Below, piece by piece: positions 1 to 8,926 of a stretch of 64,000 bases of DNA. The first letter of the stretch is position 1; the number at the start of each line of letters is the position of its first letter. The notes below the pieces were generated by a model, which did not search any database, was not told where the DNA came from, and saw only the letters and a list, made by a program, of their open reading frames with translations. The translations under genes were made by a program, and so were the position numbers. This DNA comes from JBNKZU01 sp050301795 (lineage in GTDB: Bacteria > Pseudomonadota > Gammaproteobacteria > Thiohalomonadales > Thiohalomonadaceae), in assembly GCA_050301795.1 (NCBI GenBank), contig JBNKZU010000004.1:34276-98275 (forward strand), given 5' to 3'.

Positions 1-438
1 GACCATCGCACGGTTATACCAACTACGGTCAAATAGGACGCTTTCACCACCACGAGGAAACTGAGCCACATACTTTTGGAAAAACCATTGTGTTTTTTGC
101 TCTTCGGTAGGTTTACCTAAAGCAACGATACGGTAGTGTTTTTCGTTCATGTAGCGGGTAACACGTCGGATAGTGCCGCCTTTTCCTGCCGCATCACGTC
201 CCTCAAAGAGAATGATTAGTTTCTTGCGCGTTGCTTCGAGATACTGCTGCATCTTAATGATTTCTGCCTGGTAGGGTTTTAACTCCTCTTCACGAATATA
301 CTTGCGAACGGCTTTGCTTTTACCTTTTTTAAGCTTTTCGATGTTTTGGCGGAGCTCAAGATTCTCTTTAAGGATATCCTCGATTGGACGTGCCTCGGTA
401 GAGAGGGACTCGAATTTAGTATTAGCGTCGTTGTTCAT
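1..438 (-). CDS. ppk2: Polyphosphate kinase 2 (PPK2), C-terminus cut off by window edge
   Basis: This reads in frame from an ATG at 438 down to base 1, so about 146 N-terminal residues are visible and the rest lies outside. The Walker A-type P-loop GRDAAGKGG follows a basic, helical N-terminal segment, and the read continues through the conserved FDRSWYNR motif of PPK2. The family transfers phosphate between polyphosphate and nucleotides in the cytoplasm; which nucleotide is preferred cannot be told from this part. An N-terminal basic helical extension before the kinase core is common in the family. The upstream 350 bp contain no gene I can support. Confidence in the family is high; PPK2 subclass is not resolved. 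Confidence 0.9.
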   Translation of the reverse strand, partial: MNNDANTKFESLSTEARPIEDILKENLELRQNIEKLKKGKSKAVRKYIREEELKPYQAEIIKMQQYLEATRKKLIILFEGRDAAGKGGTIRRVTRYMNEKHYRIVALGKPTEEQKTQWFFQKYVAQFPRGGESVLFDRSWYNRAMV

Positions 439-1191
439 GACTCTTTCCTGTGCTTCTTTTTAATCGTTATAAATATTAGGAGTGAAGATTTCCAAGTGGT
501 TGGATAGCTGCATATCAGCATATTGACTATCACTCATATACTAGACCCATTTCATCAATTTTTCTTCGTCTTTTTGGGTAGAAACCGAATATCAAAGAGA
601 TTTTTTTGGAATCGAGATAAAGCGCTATCAGAACATCTCGTCAACTGCTTAATCACCTAATATTAGCGTGGTATTGGGTCATTCCTGAATGTCGTAACGA
701 CGTGGCGACCATAAATATGCGTAAGAAAAAACGGGTTTCTTCTTATCATTTGCGGCGTTGATGCTTCGAAATCTCATCAGAGATGGCTAGGGTCTGTTGA
801 TCTTTCATATTCACCACTGTTGCTGCGCCAAAATGCGTCAATGACCAACGGAAATGCCCTTGGGTGCAAGGCACGAAGAGCGATATTTGGTTGCTCCAAA
901 TGAGCGATAAGTAACACAGGGTGACGCATTTTGGGGCGCAACCCAAAGGGACGGGACGATTTTTCCGCCCAATGGCGTTATCAGTCGTTTATTTGGAATA
1001 ACCAAATTACATTCCTTCTGCCTTATTGGACGATAAAATCGTCTCCGGCAGTGTCGAAGATGAAAGATCAACAGACCCTAAACATTATAGTTATCTACAT
1101 TACTCCAGTTGAAAAGGGTAGAATAGCGACCATTTTTACAGCTTCAACTTGATAGTCTGTTACTGATATCACCTAACCGAGATTTTTGTTT
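439..1191. other. Long intergenic region holding a MITE-like element
   Basis: About 750 bp between the divergent ppk2 and cysG genes. Bases 439-787 show no coding pattern or structure I can name and presumably hold the ppk2 promoter. Bases 788-1080 form the inverted-repeat element listed separately. Bases 1081-1191 should hold the cysG promoter. Open frames here (746-946, 838-1071, 931-1152) lie in or over the repeat and look non-coding. Confidence 0.6.
788..1080. mobile_element. MITE-like element with perfect 21-bp terminal inverted repeats
   Basis: The left end at 788-808 begins TAGGGTCTGTTGATC and is repeated exactly in reverse complement at 1060-1080, giving a 293-bp unit. Inside are further inverted repeats: 825-840 pairs with 922-939 apart from two extra bases, and 889-905 (ATTTGGTTGCTCCAAAT) resembles the reverse complement of 993-1009. 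There is no transposase, so this looks like a non-autonomous element moved by a related transposase elsewhere. The TA at each outer edge is compatible with a TA target duplication, but the flanks alone do not prove this. Confidence 0.7.
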
Positions 1192-2598
1192 ATGGATTTT
1201 TTACCGATTTTTATGAATGTAAACCAGCGTCGCGCCATTGTTGTCGGCGGTGGTGAGATCGCAGCTCGCAAGGCTGCGCTATTAGCTGAGGCTGGAGCAA
1301 ACATTACCGTCGTCAGCCCTGAACTATCTTCAGCAATGAAGCAGAAGGTTGATGCAGGTGAAGTGGAATATATTGCAAGCAGCTATAAGAGCGAACACTT
1401 GGACAATGCTGTGCTCGTCATTGCTGCAACCGATGATAGTCAAGTGAACAAAACCGTCTCAAACGATGCTCAATCGCGCTCTATACCAGTGAATGTGGTT
1501 GATGCGCCTGAATTGTGCTCATTTATTATGCCGTCGATCATTGATCGTTCACCAGTTCAAATCGCCGTTTCAACAGGTGGTGCCTCACCGGTTTTGGCGA
1601 GATTACTTCGAGCACGCCTCGAAACCGCAATTCCTGCTGCCTATGGTCGTTTGGCATCAATGGTTGATCAATTCCGTGAAAAGGTAAAAGCGCGGTTTCA
1701 GGATGTTAATGCCCGTCGCAATTTCTGGGAGGGGGTTATTCAGGGCGATATTGCAGAGCTGGTATTTGCCGGAAAAGATGCACAAGCCGAAAAAGAGCTT
1801 GAACAGGCGATTGCCGATGGCGGAGACCAGAATGTTGGCGAGGTCTATCTGGTTGGTGGAGGCCCTGGGGATCCGGATCTATTAACATTTCGCGCCTTAC
1901 GGTTAATGCAACAGGCTGATGTGATTGTGCATGATCGTCTCATCTCTAAAGAGGTGCTCAATCTTTGTCGTCGTGACGCGGATCGTGTCTATGTAGGTAA
2001 AGAGCGCGATAACCATTCGGTGCCACAGGATCAGATTAATCAACTATTAGTCGACTTAGCCAAAGAGGGTAAACGTGTCTGCCGTCTTAAGGGTGGGGAT
2101 CCTTTTGTATTTGGCCGTGGTGGTGAAGAGATCGAAACGCTCTCTGCAAATGGGGTTAATTTTCAGGTCGTTCCTGGGATCACAGCCGCATTGGGTTCTT
2201 CAGCCTATGCTGGTGTGCCGTTAACTCACCGTGACTATTCTCAGTCAGTGGTGTTTGTGACCGGACATCTTAAAGATGGCTCAATGAATCTCAACTGGAA
2301 GGGATTGGCACAACCGAAACAGACCATCGTTTTCTATATGGGACTCAAAGGATTGTCAGTGATCTGTGAAAAGTTGATTGAACATGGCCTGCCATCGGAC
2401 ATGCCGATTGCATTAGTGCAACAGGCAACCACACCCCGTCAGCGCTACTTTACCGGGACATTAGCAACTATGCCTGAACTGATAGCAAATGAAGAGATAA
2501 AGCCGCCAACAATGATTATTGTGGGCGAGGTTGTGAACCTGCATGATCAATTAAACTGGTTCCGATCTGAGGCGATGATCGCAAGGGGTGAAGAGTAA
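1192..2598 (+). CDS. cysG: Siroheme synthase CysG
   Basis: Trifunctional enzyme making siroheme from uroporphyrinogen III for sulfite and nitrite reductases. The N-terminal part has the NAD-binding VVGGGEIAARKAALL motif and the STGGASPVLARLLR segment of the precorrin-2 dehydrogenase/ferrochelatase domain. The C-terminal part from about residue 215 is the uroporphyrinogen III methyltransferase, with VYLVGGGPGDPDLLT and the LKGGDPFVFGRGGEE loop. I chose the ATG at 1192 rather than the in-frame TTG at 1186 because the product then begins MDFLPIFMNV, matching the usual CysG start. It is full length (468 aa) and convergent with the rhodanese gene. In this sulfur-oxidiser setting siroheme could serve a dissimilatory sulfite reductase, but none is in the window. 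Confidence 0.95.
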   Translation: MDFLPIFMNVNQRRAIVVGGGEIAARKAALLAEAGANITVVSPELSSAMKQKVDAGEVEYIASSYKSEHLDNAVLVIAATDDSQVNKTVSNDAQSRSIPVNVVDAPELCSFIMPSIIDRSPVQIAVSTGGASPVLARLLRARLETAIPAAYGRLASMVDQFREKVKARFQDVNARRNFWEGVIQGDIAELVFAGKDAQAEKELEQAIADGGDQNVGEVYLVGGGPGDPDLLTFRALRLMQQADVIVHDRLISKEVLNLCRRDADRVYVGKERDNHSVPQDQINQLLVDLAKEGKRVCRLKGGDPFVFGRGGEEIETLSANGVNFQVVPGITAALGSSAYAGVPLTHRDYSQSVVFVTGHLKDGSMNLNWKGLAQPKQTIVFYMGLKGLSVICEKLIEHGLPSDMPIALVQQATTPRQRYFTGTLATMPELIANEEIKPPTMIIVGEVVNLHDQLNWFRSEAMIARGEE

Positions 2599-2621
2599 GC
2601 CTAAGCAGATACAGATGTGGA

Positions 2622-3089
2622 TTATGCAGCAGGGCGCTTTTGATCATCCCTAATACGTGTCGCCAGAACCTCGTCAGCATCGTCGATATCGACCGCTTCA
2701 CCATTGATATTATTCAGAGGTTGCTCGTAGTCATTCCAGCCGCGGACACCGGTTTTAAGTGATGCGAGCTTTTTATATCCCATGCGTTTCATGGTGTAGG
2801 CCGCCAGAACACTGCGATTGCCAGAGCGACAGATTACGATGATTTCACGGTTGCGAGCCTGAGCAAGTTCAGGAACCGTCTCTTCATAATCCCACTCACA
2901 GGCAGTCTCAAGAATGCCTCTGGGGACATTGATCGAGCCTGGAATATGGAGCTGTTCAAATTCGTAAGGTTCACGGACATCCAGAAGCAGAATGTCGTCG
3001 TTAGCGGCGATCTTCTCTTCAAGATCCCATGGAAAGACCTCTTCGATTTCAGGAAGGCATTCGGCGATTAGGTCTGTAAAGTGTTTCAT
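2622..3089 (-). CDS. Rhodanese-like domain protein
   Basis: A 155-residue cytoplasmic protein with one rhodanese domain. LLLDVREPYEFEQLHIPGSINVP is the classic entry segment and the active-site loop CRSGNRS carries the catalytic cysteine, which would form a persulfide. Such proteins move sulfane sulfur between donors and acceptors such as thiols. The N-terminal 30 residues and the acidic C-terminal tail (about 35 residues) lie outside the domain. It converges on cysG with a 23-bp gap and is divergent from the S24 gene. The sulfur role is inferred from the family and from sulfide-oxidation genes elsewhere in the window. Confidence 0.88.
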   Translation of the reverse strand: MKHFTDLIAECLPEIEEVFPWDLEEKIAANDDILLLDVREPYEFEQLHIPGSINVPRGILETACEWDYEETVPELAQARNREIIVICRSGNRSVLAAYTMKRMGYKKLASLKTGVRGWNDYEQPLNNINGEAVDIDDADEVLATRIRDDQKRPAA

Positions 3090-3197
3090 TGAGTGTGTAA
3101 CCTGTATTAGATATCGTTAATACTAAATAATTGTGCAATATTACTGGTTTTCAACCAATGACTCAAAGCTGTGTTGTCGTAAAATCAAGGTAAATCT

Positions 3198-3581
3198 ATG
3201 AGTATCGAAAAAACGATTCCGATCGAGCAGATCACAATCGGTTCAGAACCTAAAGAGAACATGGAGGAGAGCGGCTGTGAAAAGCGCGAGCCTTATGTAT
3301 TGATGGTGCTTGGCGATAGTATGGAGCCGGAGTTCATGAATGAAGAGATTATTGTCATTGAACCAGATCTACCCCCCAAGAATGGCTCTTACGTCATCGC
3401 CCATCACAATGATGAATATACCCTGCGCCAGCTATTAATTAAGGATCAGCAGTGGATCATTCATGCGCTGAACCCAAACTATCCTGATCAAGTACTATCC
3501 GGGCCGGAAGCTGTTCACGGCGTGATCACACAAAAGAAGAGTCCAGGCGGACGTAAGAATCGTAAAAATTACGAATACTAA
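3198..3581 (+). CDS. LexA-like S24 domain protein without HTH, catalytic lysine replaced
   Basis: A 127-residue protein consisting of a LexA/UmuD-type peptidase fold and no DNA-binding domain. The serine motif is present as VLGDSMEP (Ser41). The second catalytic block, which reads TVKRL in LexA, aligns here with TLRQL, so the general-base lysine appears to be Arg77. This predicts loss of self-cleavage, though arginine variants have not been tested here. The C-terminus is basic (GGRKNRKNYEY). It sits 3 bp before the GIY-YIG gene and is probably co-transcribed with it. Function unknown; a DNA-repair or regulatory role is only a guess. Confidence 0.7.
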   Translation: MSIEKTIPIEQITIGSEPKENMEESGCEKREPYVLMVLGDSMEPEFMNEEIIVIEPDLPPKNGSYVIAHHNDEYTLRQLLIKDQQWIIHALNPNYPDQVLSGPEAVHGVITQKKSPGGRKNRKNYEY

Positions 3582-3584
3582 ACC

Positions 3585-4049
3585 ATGTCAGAAATACCGG
3601 AGAAGGGTGGAACCTATCTGCTCGTTATGAGATCTGAGCGCGAGGGGATTGCCCGAATCGGAAACAAGTTGGGGACACTTCATTACCAGAGAGGGTATTA
3701 CTACTACATCGGGAGTGCCTTTGGTTCAGGGGGAGTTGGTCGACGCACTGCTCACCATCGACAGTTTTCAAAGCGCCCTCATTGGCATATTGATTATCTT
3801 CGTCATCACCTGCTGATTGTTGAGATATGGTATAGCCTCGATCCTGAACATCGAGAACATCTTTGGGCAGAATGCCTCGCCGGTTTTAGAGGTGTGTCGA
3901 TACCGCTTAAAGGATTTGGATCCTCAGATTGTAGTTGTGAAACACATCTGTTTTATTCAAAACAGAAAAGAAGTTTCAATCGCTTTAGAAGAGATGTACG
4001 CAGTCGCGTTACTGCACATAAACCTTTTTATCACTTTATTAATGCGTGA
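3585..4049 (+). CDS. GIY-YIG nuclease family protein (DUF123)
   Basis: A 154-residue protein of the DUF123 family (COG1833, Uri-superfamily endonuclease). GTYLLVMRSE and the GYYYYIGSAFGSGGVGRRTAHHR segment form the modified GIY-YIG core, followed by KRPHWHIDYLRHH and the cysteine-containing SSDCSCETHLF segment typical of DUF123. The family is predicted to cut nucleic acid; its substrate is unknown. It follows the S24-like gene by 3 bp, suggesting a two-gene operon. The C-terminal 30 residues are basic and may bind nucleic acid. Confidence 0.85.
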   Translation: MSEIPEKGGTYLLVMRSEREGIARIGNKLGTLHYQRGYYYYIGSAFGSGGVGRRTAHHRQFSKRPHWHIDYLRHHLLIVEIWYSLDPEHREHLWAECLAGFRGVSIPLKGFGSSDCSCETHLFYSKQKRSFNRFRRDVRSRVTAHKPFYHFINA

Positions 4050-4580
4050 GGATAACTAATCTATTTCCAATACGGTTGAATTAGTGTGCTTTATAGATTC
4101 TGCCATTCAATGTTGGAGCGGTGAATGGTGGTAAGGATAAAGACCATGTAACCAGTACTAAACAGACTCTGTTCTCATTTTCTTCATAAAACCAGTACCT
4201 TTTGTTGTTGAGGATTATCTGATTCCAATTACTGGTTTAATTGATGATGCAAAACCTGAACGTACCCTTGCACAGATATAGTTCAATATCTGTTTAACAA
4301 AAGCCCCTTCCATATTATTAGTCATTGCAATCATAACAATGGGTTGTTCCTGATTTTTGTAATAATTAATCACTTACGTATTGAGTTCTTTTTCAATGAA
4401 CGATGGTTATAACCCTATACACACTATCAGACATTAATCGATTGGATTAAATACAAGTCACGACAAAGGATATGTGAAAAAACACTGGACTTTAAAAAAG
4501 AGGGTGTCATCAGCGTTTTAGATCCTATACTTTTTACAATAACATCATTGATTTAAATCATCATAACCAGAGAAAAAGAG
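4050..4580. other. Non-coding gap, possible gene remnant
   Basis: About 530 bp between the DUF123 gene and the hybrid kinase. No intact gene is visible. Bases 4177-4281 read as a short frame including VEDYLIPITGLIDDAKPERT before a TAG, which resembles the first strand-turn-strand of a STAS domain as in RsbR proteins; the frame resumes for a few residues after the stop. This may be a decayed gene or chance. The kinase promoter should lie just before 4580. Confidence 0.35.
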
Positions 4581-7500
4581 ATGAAATATAGCTTTGGACA
4601 GGTTTTGGAAAAGCGATTAGGTCTGGAGTTTTCTCAGTTCCGTACATTAATGATTGCACTGATACTGATACTTATTGGTGCCTATAGTGCTGTATACATT
4701 ATTGAACATCAAACCAGATCCAAGATTGAAGATTCCCTCAAATCAGTATTGGAGGGGGCTGACAGGGCACTGTTAATTTGGTCAAAGGATCACAAGCTCA
4801 ATGCCTTATCTCTCGCTAACACTGACCAGGTTAAATCCTATACAAAGAAGCTCCTTCAGATTAAAAGAGACAAAGAGGCATTAATTGCCTCAGAACCAAT
4901 GGCAGAGCTGAGAAAGTTCTTTAAAAACTTTCTCCAAAGTGGCCAGTACCGTGGGTTCTTTATTATTGATGCCAACAATCTCAATATTGCATCATCAAGA
5001 GATTCGAATGTGGCAATAACCAATCTGCTTATTGAGCAGCCAGACATCCTTAAGCGGTTATGGGCAGGAGAGGCAGTAGTCAGTCGTATACAGCACTCTG
5101 ATGTGCCATTGAATGATGAACATCCTATTCAACAAAAGAATGCGGAAGAGACGGCTTTTGTGGGTGCGCCAATCACAAACAGGGATGGAGAGGTTATTGC
5201 GTTGCTTACATTGCGCTTTGATCCACAAAAAAGTCTGTTCAATCTGCTTAGTCAGGCAAGAGTAGGGAAAACTGGTGAAACCTATGCCTTCGATTATAGA
5301 GGATTAATGCTGACCAATAGTCGTTTTGAGCAGGAGTTGATTGAATATGGCCTGCTGACAGACAGCATGACAAGTGCACTTCATGTAGAGATTCGGGATC
5401 CTGGCATCAATCTGAAAGAGAATAAATATAAACCAACACCCAGAAAGCTTCCTATGACTAAGATGGCAAAAAGTGCCACTAATGGTATCAATGGTTCTGA
5501 TATGGACGGTTACAGGGACTATCGAGGGGTTGATGTTGTTGGAGTATGGCTGTGGGATGAAGAGCTGGCGATGGGTATTACCACGGAGCAGGATAAGGAT
5601 GAAGCGTACGGCATCTTCAATTTAGTGCGTTTGTTTATCTATGTTGGGGCAGTCGTTGCTGCAACCTTGATGATAGGTCTTACCTATGTCTTTGGTTTGG
5701 GGCGACGTAATGTACGTGAGGCACAAGCCCGCCTTAAGGCAATTGTTGATACTGCAGTTGATGGAATTGTGGTTATTAATCAAAACGGCGTGATTGAGAG
5801 CGCCAATCCTGCAGTTGAAGAGCTGTTTGGCTACCCCTCTTCAGTAATGATTAACAGCAACGTCTCTATGCTGATGCCAGAGCCATACCATCATGAACAT
5901 GATGGTTATATCAAAAACTATCTCAACACCGGTGAAGCTAAAATCATAGGCATCGGACGTGAAGTGGCTGCAAAAAAGGCTGATGGCACTATCATTCCAG
6001 TCGAACTGAGTATTACCCGATTAGCACTGGATTCCGGACTTCACTTTGCTGGAATTATAAGGGATATCAGGCAGCGTAAGGAGTTTGAGCAAAAGCTTGT
6101 TGAAGAAAAACAATTCACACGCCTGGTGGTGGATTCATTACCTGGTCATATCACAGTATTGAATCACAAAGGTGTCATTGTATTTGTCAATGATACCTGG
6201 AAAAAGTTTGCCGATGAGAACGGCTTTAATCTTAAAAACTATGGAATTGGTACAAACTATGTGGATGTCACTCGGCAATCACATGGAGCTTTTGCAGAAG
6301 AGGCGCTGGAAGTCAGTGAACATCTAAGCAATATGTTACTGGGTAAAACCGATAGCTTTTCTATTGAGTATCCCTGTCACTCCCCGGATAGAAGTCGGTA
6401 TTTTCAAATGCGCGCCTCGCGGTTTATCCAAAATGGCAAACAGGCCATTGTTATCACGCATCTGGATATTACTGAGCGAGTGCTTGCAGAAGAGGCCATC
6501 ATAAAAGAGAAAGAGGCCACTGAAACCGCAAACAGTGTGTTGTCATTGACTCAGACTGCTCTTGAACGTACCCAAATAGCGGAGTTATGGGTCAGAACCA
6601 GAGATTTAAAGGTGATAAAGGCCAGTGATGAGGCATGTCGTCATCTGGGTTACACACGGGAAGAGCTGTTAACCATGACCTCACCACAGTTTGCTCCTGA
6701 TGCGGCAACAAAAGATGCCGTTCAACAGATGGCACAGGTAAAGAAACAGGGATGGGGTAGGTTTGAAACCACTCATATTAAGAAAGATGGAACAGTATTA
6801 CCTGTTGAGGTCACCATCTCATATCGTGATAGCGATAATGAAGATGAGCAGATATATATTGTTTTTATTATGGATATTTCTGAACGTAAACAGGCTGAGG
6901 CAGAGATAATCACAGCCAGAGAAGAGGCTGAATCTGCAAATAGAGCCAAATCGGTATTCCTTGCAACCATGAGTCATGAGATTCGCACTCCACTCAATGG
7001 TATTGTCGGTACTATTGATATGTTGTCCCATACAAGCTTGCGTCAAAACCAGCGTGATCTGGTAAATACAGCTATGGATTCATCCCTTTCATTAATGACA
7101 ATTATCGATGACGTACTCGATTTTTCAAAGATAGAAGCGGGTAAGTTCGAGTTACAGCCATCCACTTTTATGCTGAATGAAGTCATTGAGACAATGGCTG
7201 AGAACCTTCAGGCAGTAGCACGTAAAAAAGGTGTTGAGTTTATTATATTCAGTGATCCTCATATTCCACAGATAAATGGTGATCCTGTACGTTTAAGACA
7301 GGTGCTATACAACCTTGCCGGAAACGCGATTAAGTTTTCATCAGGCATAAAGGATAGAAAGCCGCGTGTCTATGTCAGCAGTGTACTTGAGCATATCGAA
7401 AATGATAATGCCTATATTTGTTTTGAGGTAAAGGACAATGGCATTGGGATGGATCAAAAGGTGCAAAAACGCCTATTCCAGCCTTTTAATCAAGGGGAAG

Positions 7501-8921
7501 AGACGATATCCCGTCGCTTTGGAGGAACGGGTCTCGGTTTGGTAATTTCAAAACGATTACTGGAAATGATGGGCGGAAGCATTGAACTCAAGAGCAAGAA
7601 GAATGTGGGTTCCCACTTTACGGTTCATATCAAATTCCCCATTGCTGGAGCAGAACTATCCACTGACAATTCACTTTTAGATGGACTGAAAGTTCTTATG
7701 GTTCAAACAGACAGTGAGGCTAATCACTTGTTAGCTACCTATCTCCAGTATGCCGGGGCAGAAGTCAGGCTAGTCAGGGAAGAGGATGTAAACAAAGGAA
7801 ACATCAGGATTCCACATACACAAAAAGAGGTTATTGTGGTTCTTGATGCAAAAGGGGATTTCCGATTTTCCGAACAGCTCCAAGAGCAATTAAGAAATCA
7901 GATTATTGATGCTGAACTACGATTTGTCGTGGTGAGTCGAGGCCGTCGCCGTTATGCTCGGCCTTTAGGGGATGATGGTATGACGCTCGATCTTAATGCC
8001 ATGCGAAGAAGCAGTTTTCTTAACGCAGTAGCGGTTGCTGCTGGTAGAGAGTCACCGATAATGTTAACTAGCTCAGATCAAACTGTGTTTGAGAAGAGTG
8101 TTATCACAGAAGAAGAGGCACTAAAGCGAGGTATGATTGCATTAGTGGTGGATGACAATACAACCAATCAAAATGTGATTAGACAACAGTTAAGAATGCT
8201 TGGTTATGTTGTTGATGTGGCGGGTAATGGAGAGGAAGCACTGGTTTACTGGAGAGATAAACGTTATCCGATTGTATTTACAGACTGCCATATGCCGGTG
8301 ATGGATGGATACGATCTTTCCCGAAAAATTCGTAAAGAGGAGGGCTGTGAAGTACACACCTCTATTGTGGCTATTACTGCGGATGCTTTAAAAGGGACTG
8401 CCGAGAAATGTTTTGCAGCAGGTATGGATGGCTATTTAACCAAACCGATGCAGTTAAAAGATCTCCAGAATGCGTTGGATAAATGGGGTGTTAAGGGACA
8501 AGTCACTGCCTCTACCACCAAAAACAAATCTATATCCAATGCCAATACAAATGCCGAAGGTAAAAGTGCTGATGTAATCGACCCTGACTATATGAAAAAC
8601 CTGCTGGGTATAGATGATCCTAAAACACTTTACCAGTTTTATAACGATTTTCTTGAAAGTAGTATTCTGACCATAGAGCAGATTAATAGTGCAAATGATA
8701 ATAAGCAGTTTGCAGAATTGGCACAGTTAGTACATAAAATTAAATCATCAGCCAAAACCATTGGTGCTTCAAAATTTACTGAGTGTTGCCAACAGTTAGA
8801 AAAGGCAGCCAAAAAGGAAAATCTAAATGAGGTTGAGCATTTAACTAGTCAATTGAATATACTGTATGCAGAAGTAGATAAGTGGATAGAAAATTTTCAG
8901 GCAAATCTAGTATGTGAATAA
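4581..8921 (+). CDS. Membrane hybrid histidine kinase with Cache-type sensor, three PAS, pseudo-receiver, receiver and HPt
   Basis: A 1446-residue inner-membrane sensor of the BarA/ArcB style. Order: membrane helix near residues 22-44, a large periplasmic Cache-like domain to about 345, second helix near 350-372, three PAS domains (about 385-500, 510-640, 665-775), HisKA with ATMSHEIRTPLNG (phospho-His799), HATPase with the DNGIGMD and GGTGLGL boxes, a degenerate receiver-like stretch (about 1033-1170) without the acidic pocket, a true receiver (VVDDN; phospho-Asp about 1235 in FTDCHMPVMDG), and HPt (His1385 in LVHKIKSSAK). The next gene, 5 bp downstream, is a receiver-EAL protein and is the probable final phosphate acceptor. 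The ligand is unknown. Confidence 0.92.
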   Translation: MKYSFGQVLEKRLGLEFSQFRTLMIALILILIGAYSAVYIIEHQTRSKIEDSLKSVLEGADRALLIWSKDHKLNALSLANTDQVKSYTKKLLQIKRDKEALIASEPMAELRKFFKNFLQSGQYRGFFIIDANNLNIASSRDSNVAITNLLIEQPDILKRLWAGEAVVSRIQHSDVPLNDEHPIQQKNAEETAFVGAPITNRDGEVIALLTLRFDPQKSLFNLLSQARVGKTGETYAFDYRGLMLTNSRFEQELIEYGLLTDSMTSALHVEIRDPGINLKENKYKPTPRKLPMTKMAKSATNGINGSDMDGYRDYRGVDVVGVWLWDEELAMGITTEQDKDEAYGIFNLVRLFIYVGAVVAATLMIGLTYVFGLGRRNVREAQARLKAIVDTAVDGIVVINQNGVIESANPAVEELFGYPSSVMINSNVSMLMPEPYHHEHDGYIKNYLNTGEAKIIGIGREVAAKKADGTIIPVELSITRLALDSGLHFAGIIRDIRQRKEFEQKLVEEKQFTRLVVDSLPGHITVLNHKGVIVFVNDTWKKFADENGFNLKNYGIGTNYVDVTRQSHGAFAEEALEVSEHLSNMLLGKTDSFSIEYPCHSPDRSRYFQMRASRFIQNGKQAIVITHLDITERVLAEEAIIKEKEATETANSVLSLTQTALERTQIAELWVRTRDLKVIKASDEACRHLGYTREELLTMTSPQFAPDAATKDAVQQMAQVKKQGWGRFETTHIKKDGTVLPVEVTISYRDSDNEDEQIYIVFIMDISERKQAEAEIITAREEAESANRAKSVFLATMSHEIRTPLNGIVGTIDMLSHTSLRQNQRDLVNTAMDSSLSLMTIIDDVLDFSKIEAGKFELQPSTFMLNEVIETMAENLQAVARKKGVEFIIFSDPHIPQINGDPVRLRQVLYNLAGNAIKFSSGIKDRKPRVYVSSVLEHIENDNAYICFEVKDNGIGMDQKVQKRLFQPFNQGEETISRRFGGTGLGLVISKRLLEMMGGSIELKSKKNVGSHFTVHIKFPIAGAELSTDNSLLDGLKVLMVQTDSEANHLLATYLQYAGAEVRLVREEDVNKGNIRIPHTQKEVIVVLDAKGDFRFSEQLQEQLRNQIIDAELRFVVVSRGRRRYARPLGDDGMTLDLNAMRRSSFLNAVAVAAGRESPIMLTSSDQTVFEKSVITEEEALKRGMIALVVDDNTTNQNVIRQQLRMLGYVVDVAGNGEEALVYWRDKRYPIVFTDCHMPVMDGYDLSRKIRKEEGCEVHTSIVAITADALKGTAEKCFAAGMDGYLTKPMQLKDLQNALDKWGVKGQVTASTTKNKSISNANTNAEGKSADVIDPDYMKNLLGIDDPKTLYQFYNDFLESSILTIEQINSANDNKQFAELAQLVHKIKSSAKTIGASKFTECCQQLEKAAKKENLNEVEHLTSQLNILYAEVDKWIENFQANLVCE

Positions 8922-8926
8922 GGATC

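Noticed and set aside
746..1152. Three open frames (746-946 minus, 838-1071 minus, 931-1152 plus)
   Set aside because: They lie in or across the inverted-repeat element; the shared MKDQQTL wording comes from the two repeat arms, not from coding.
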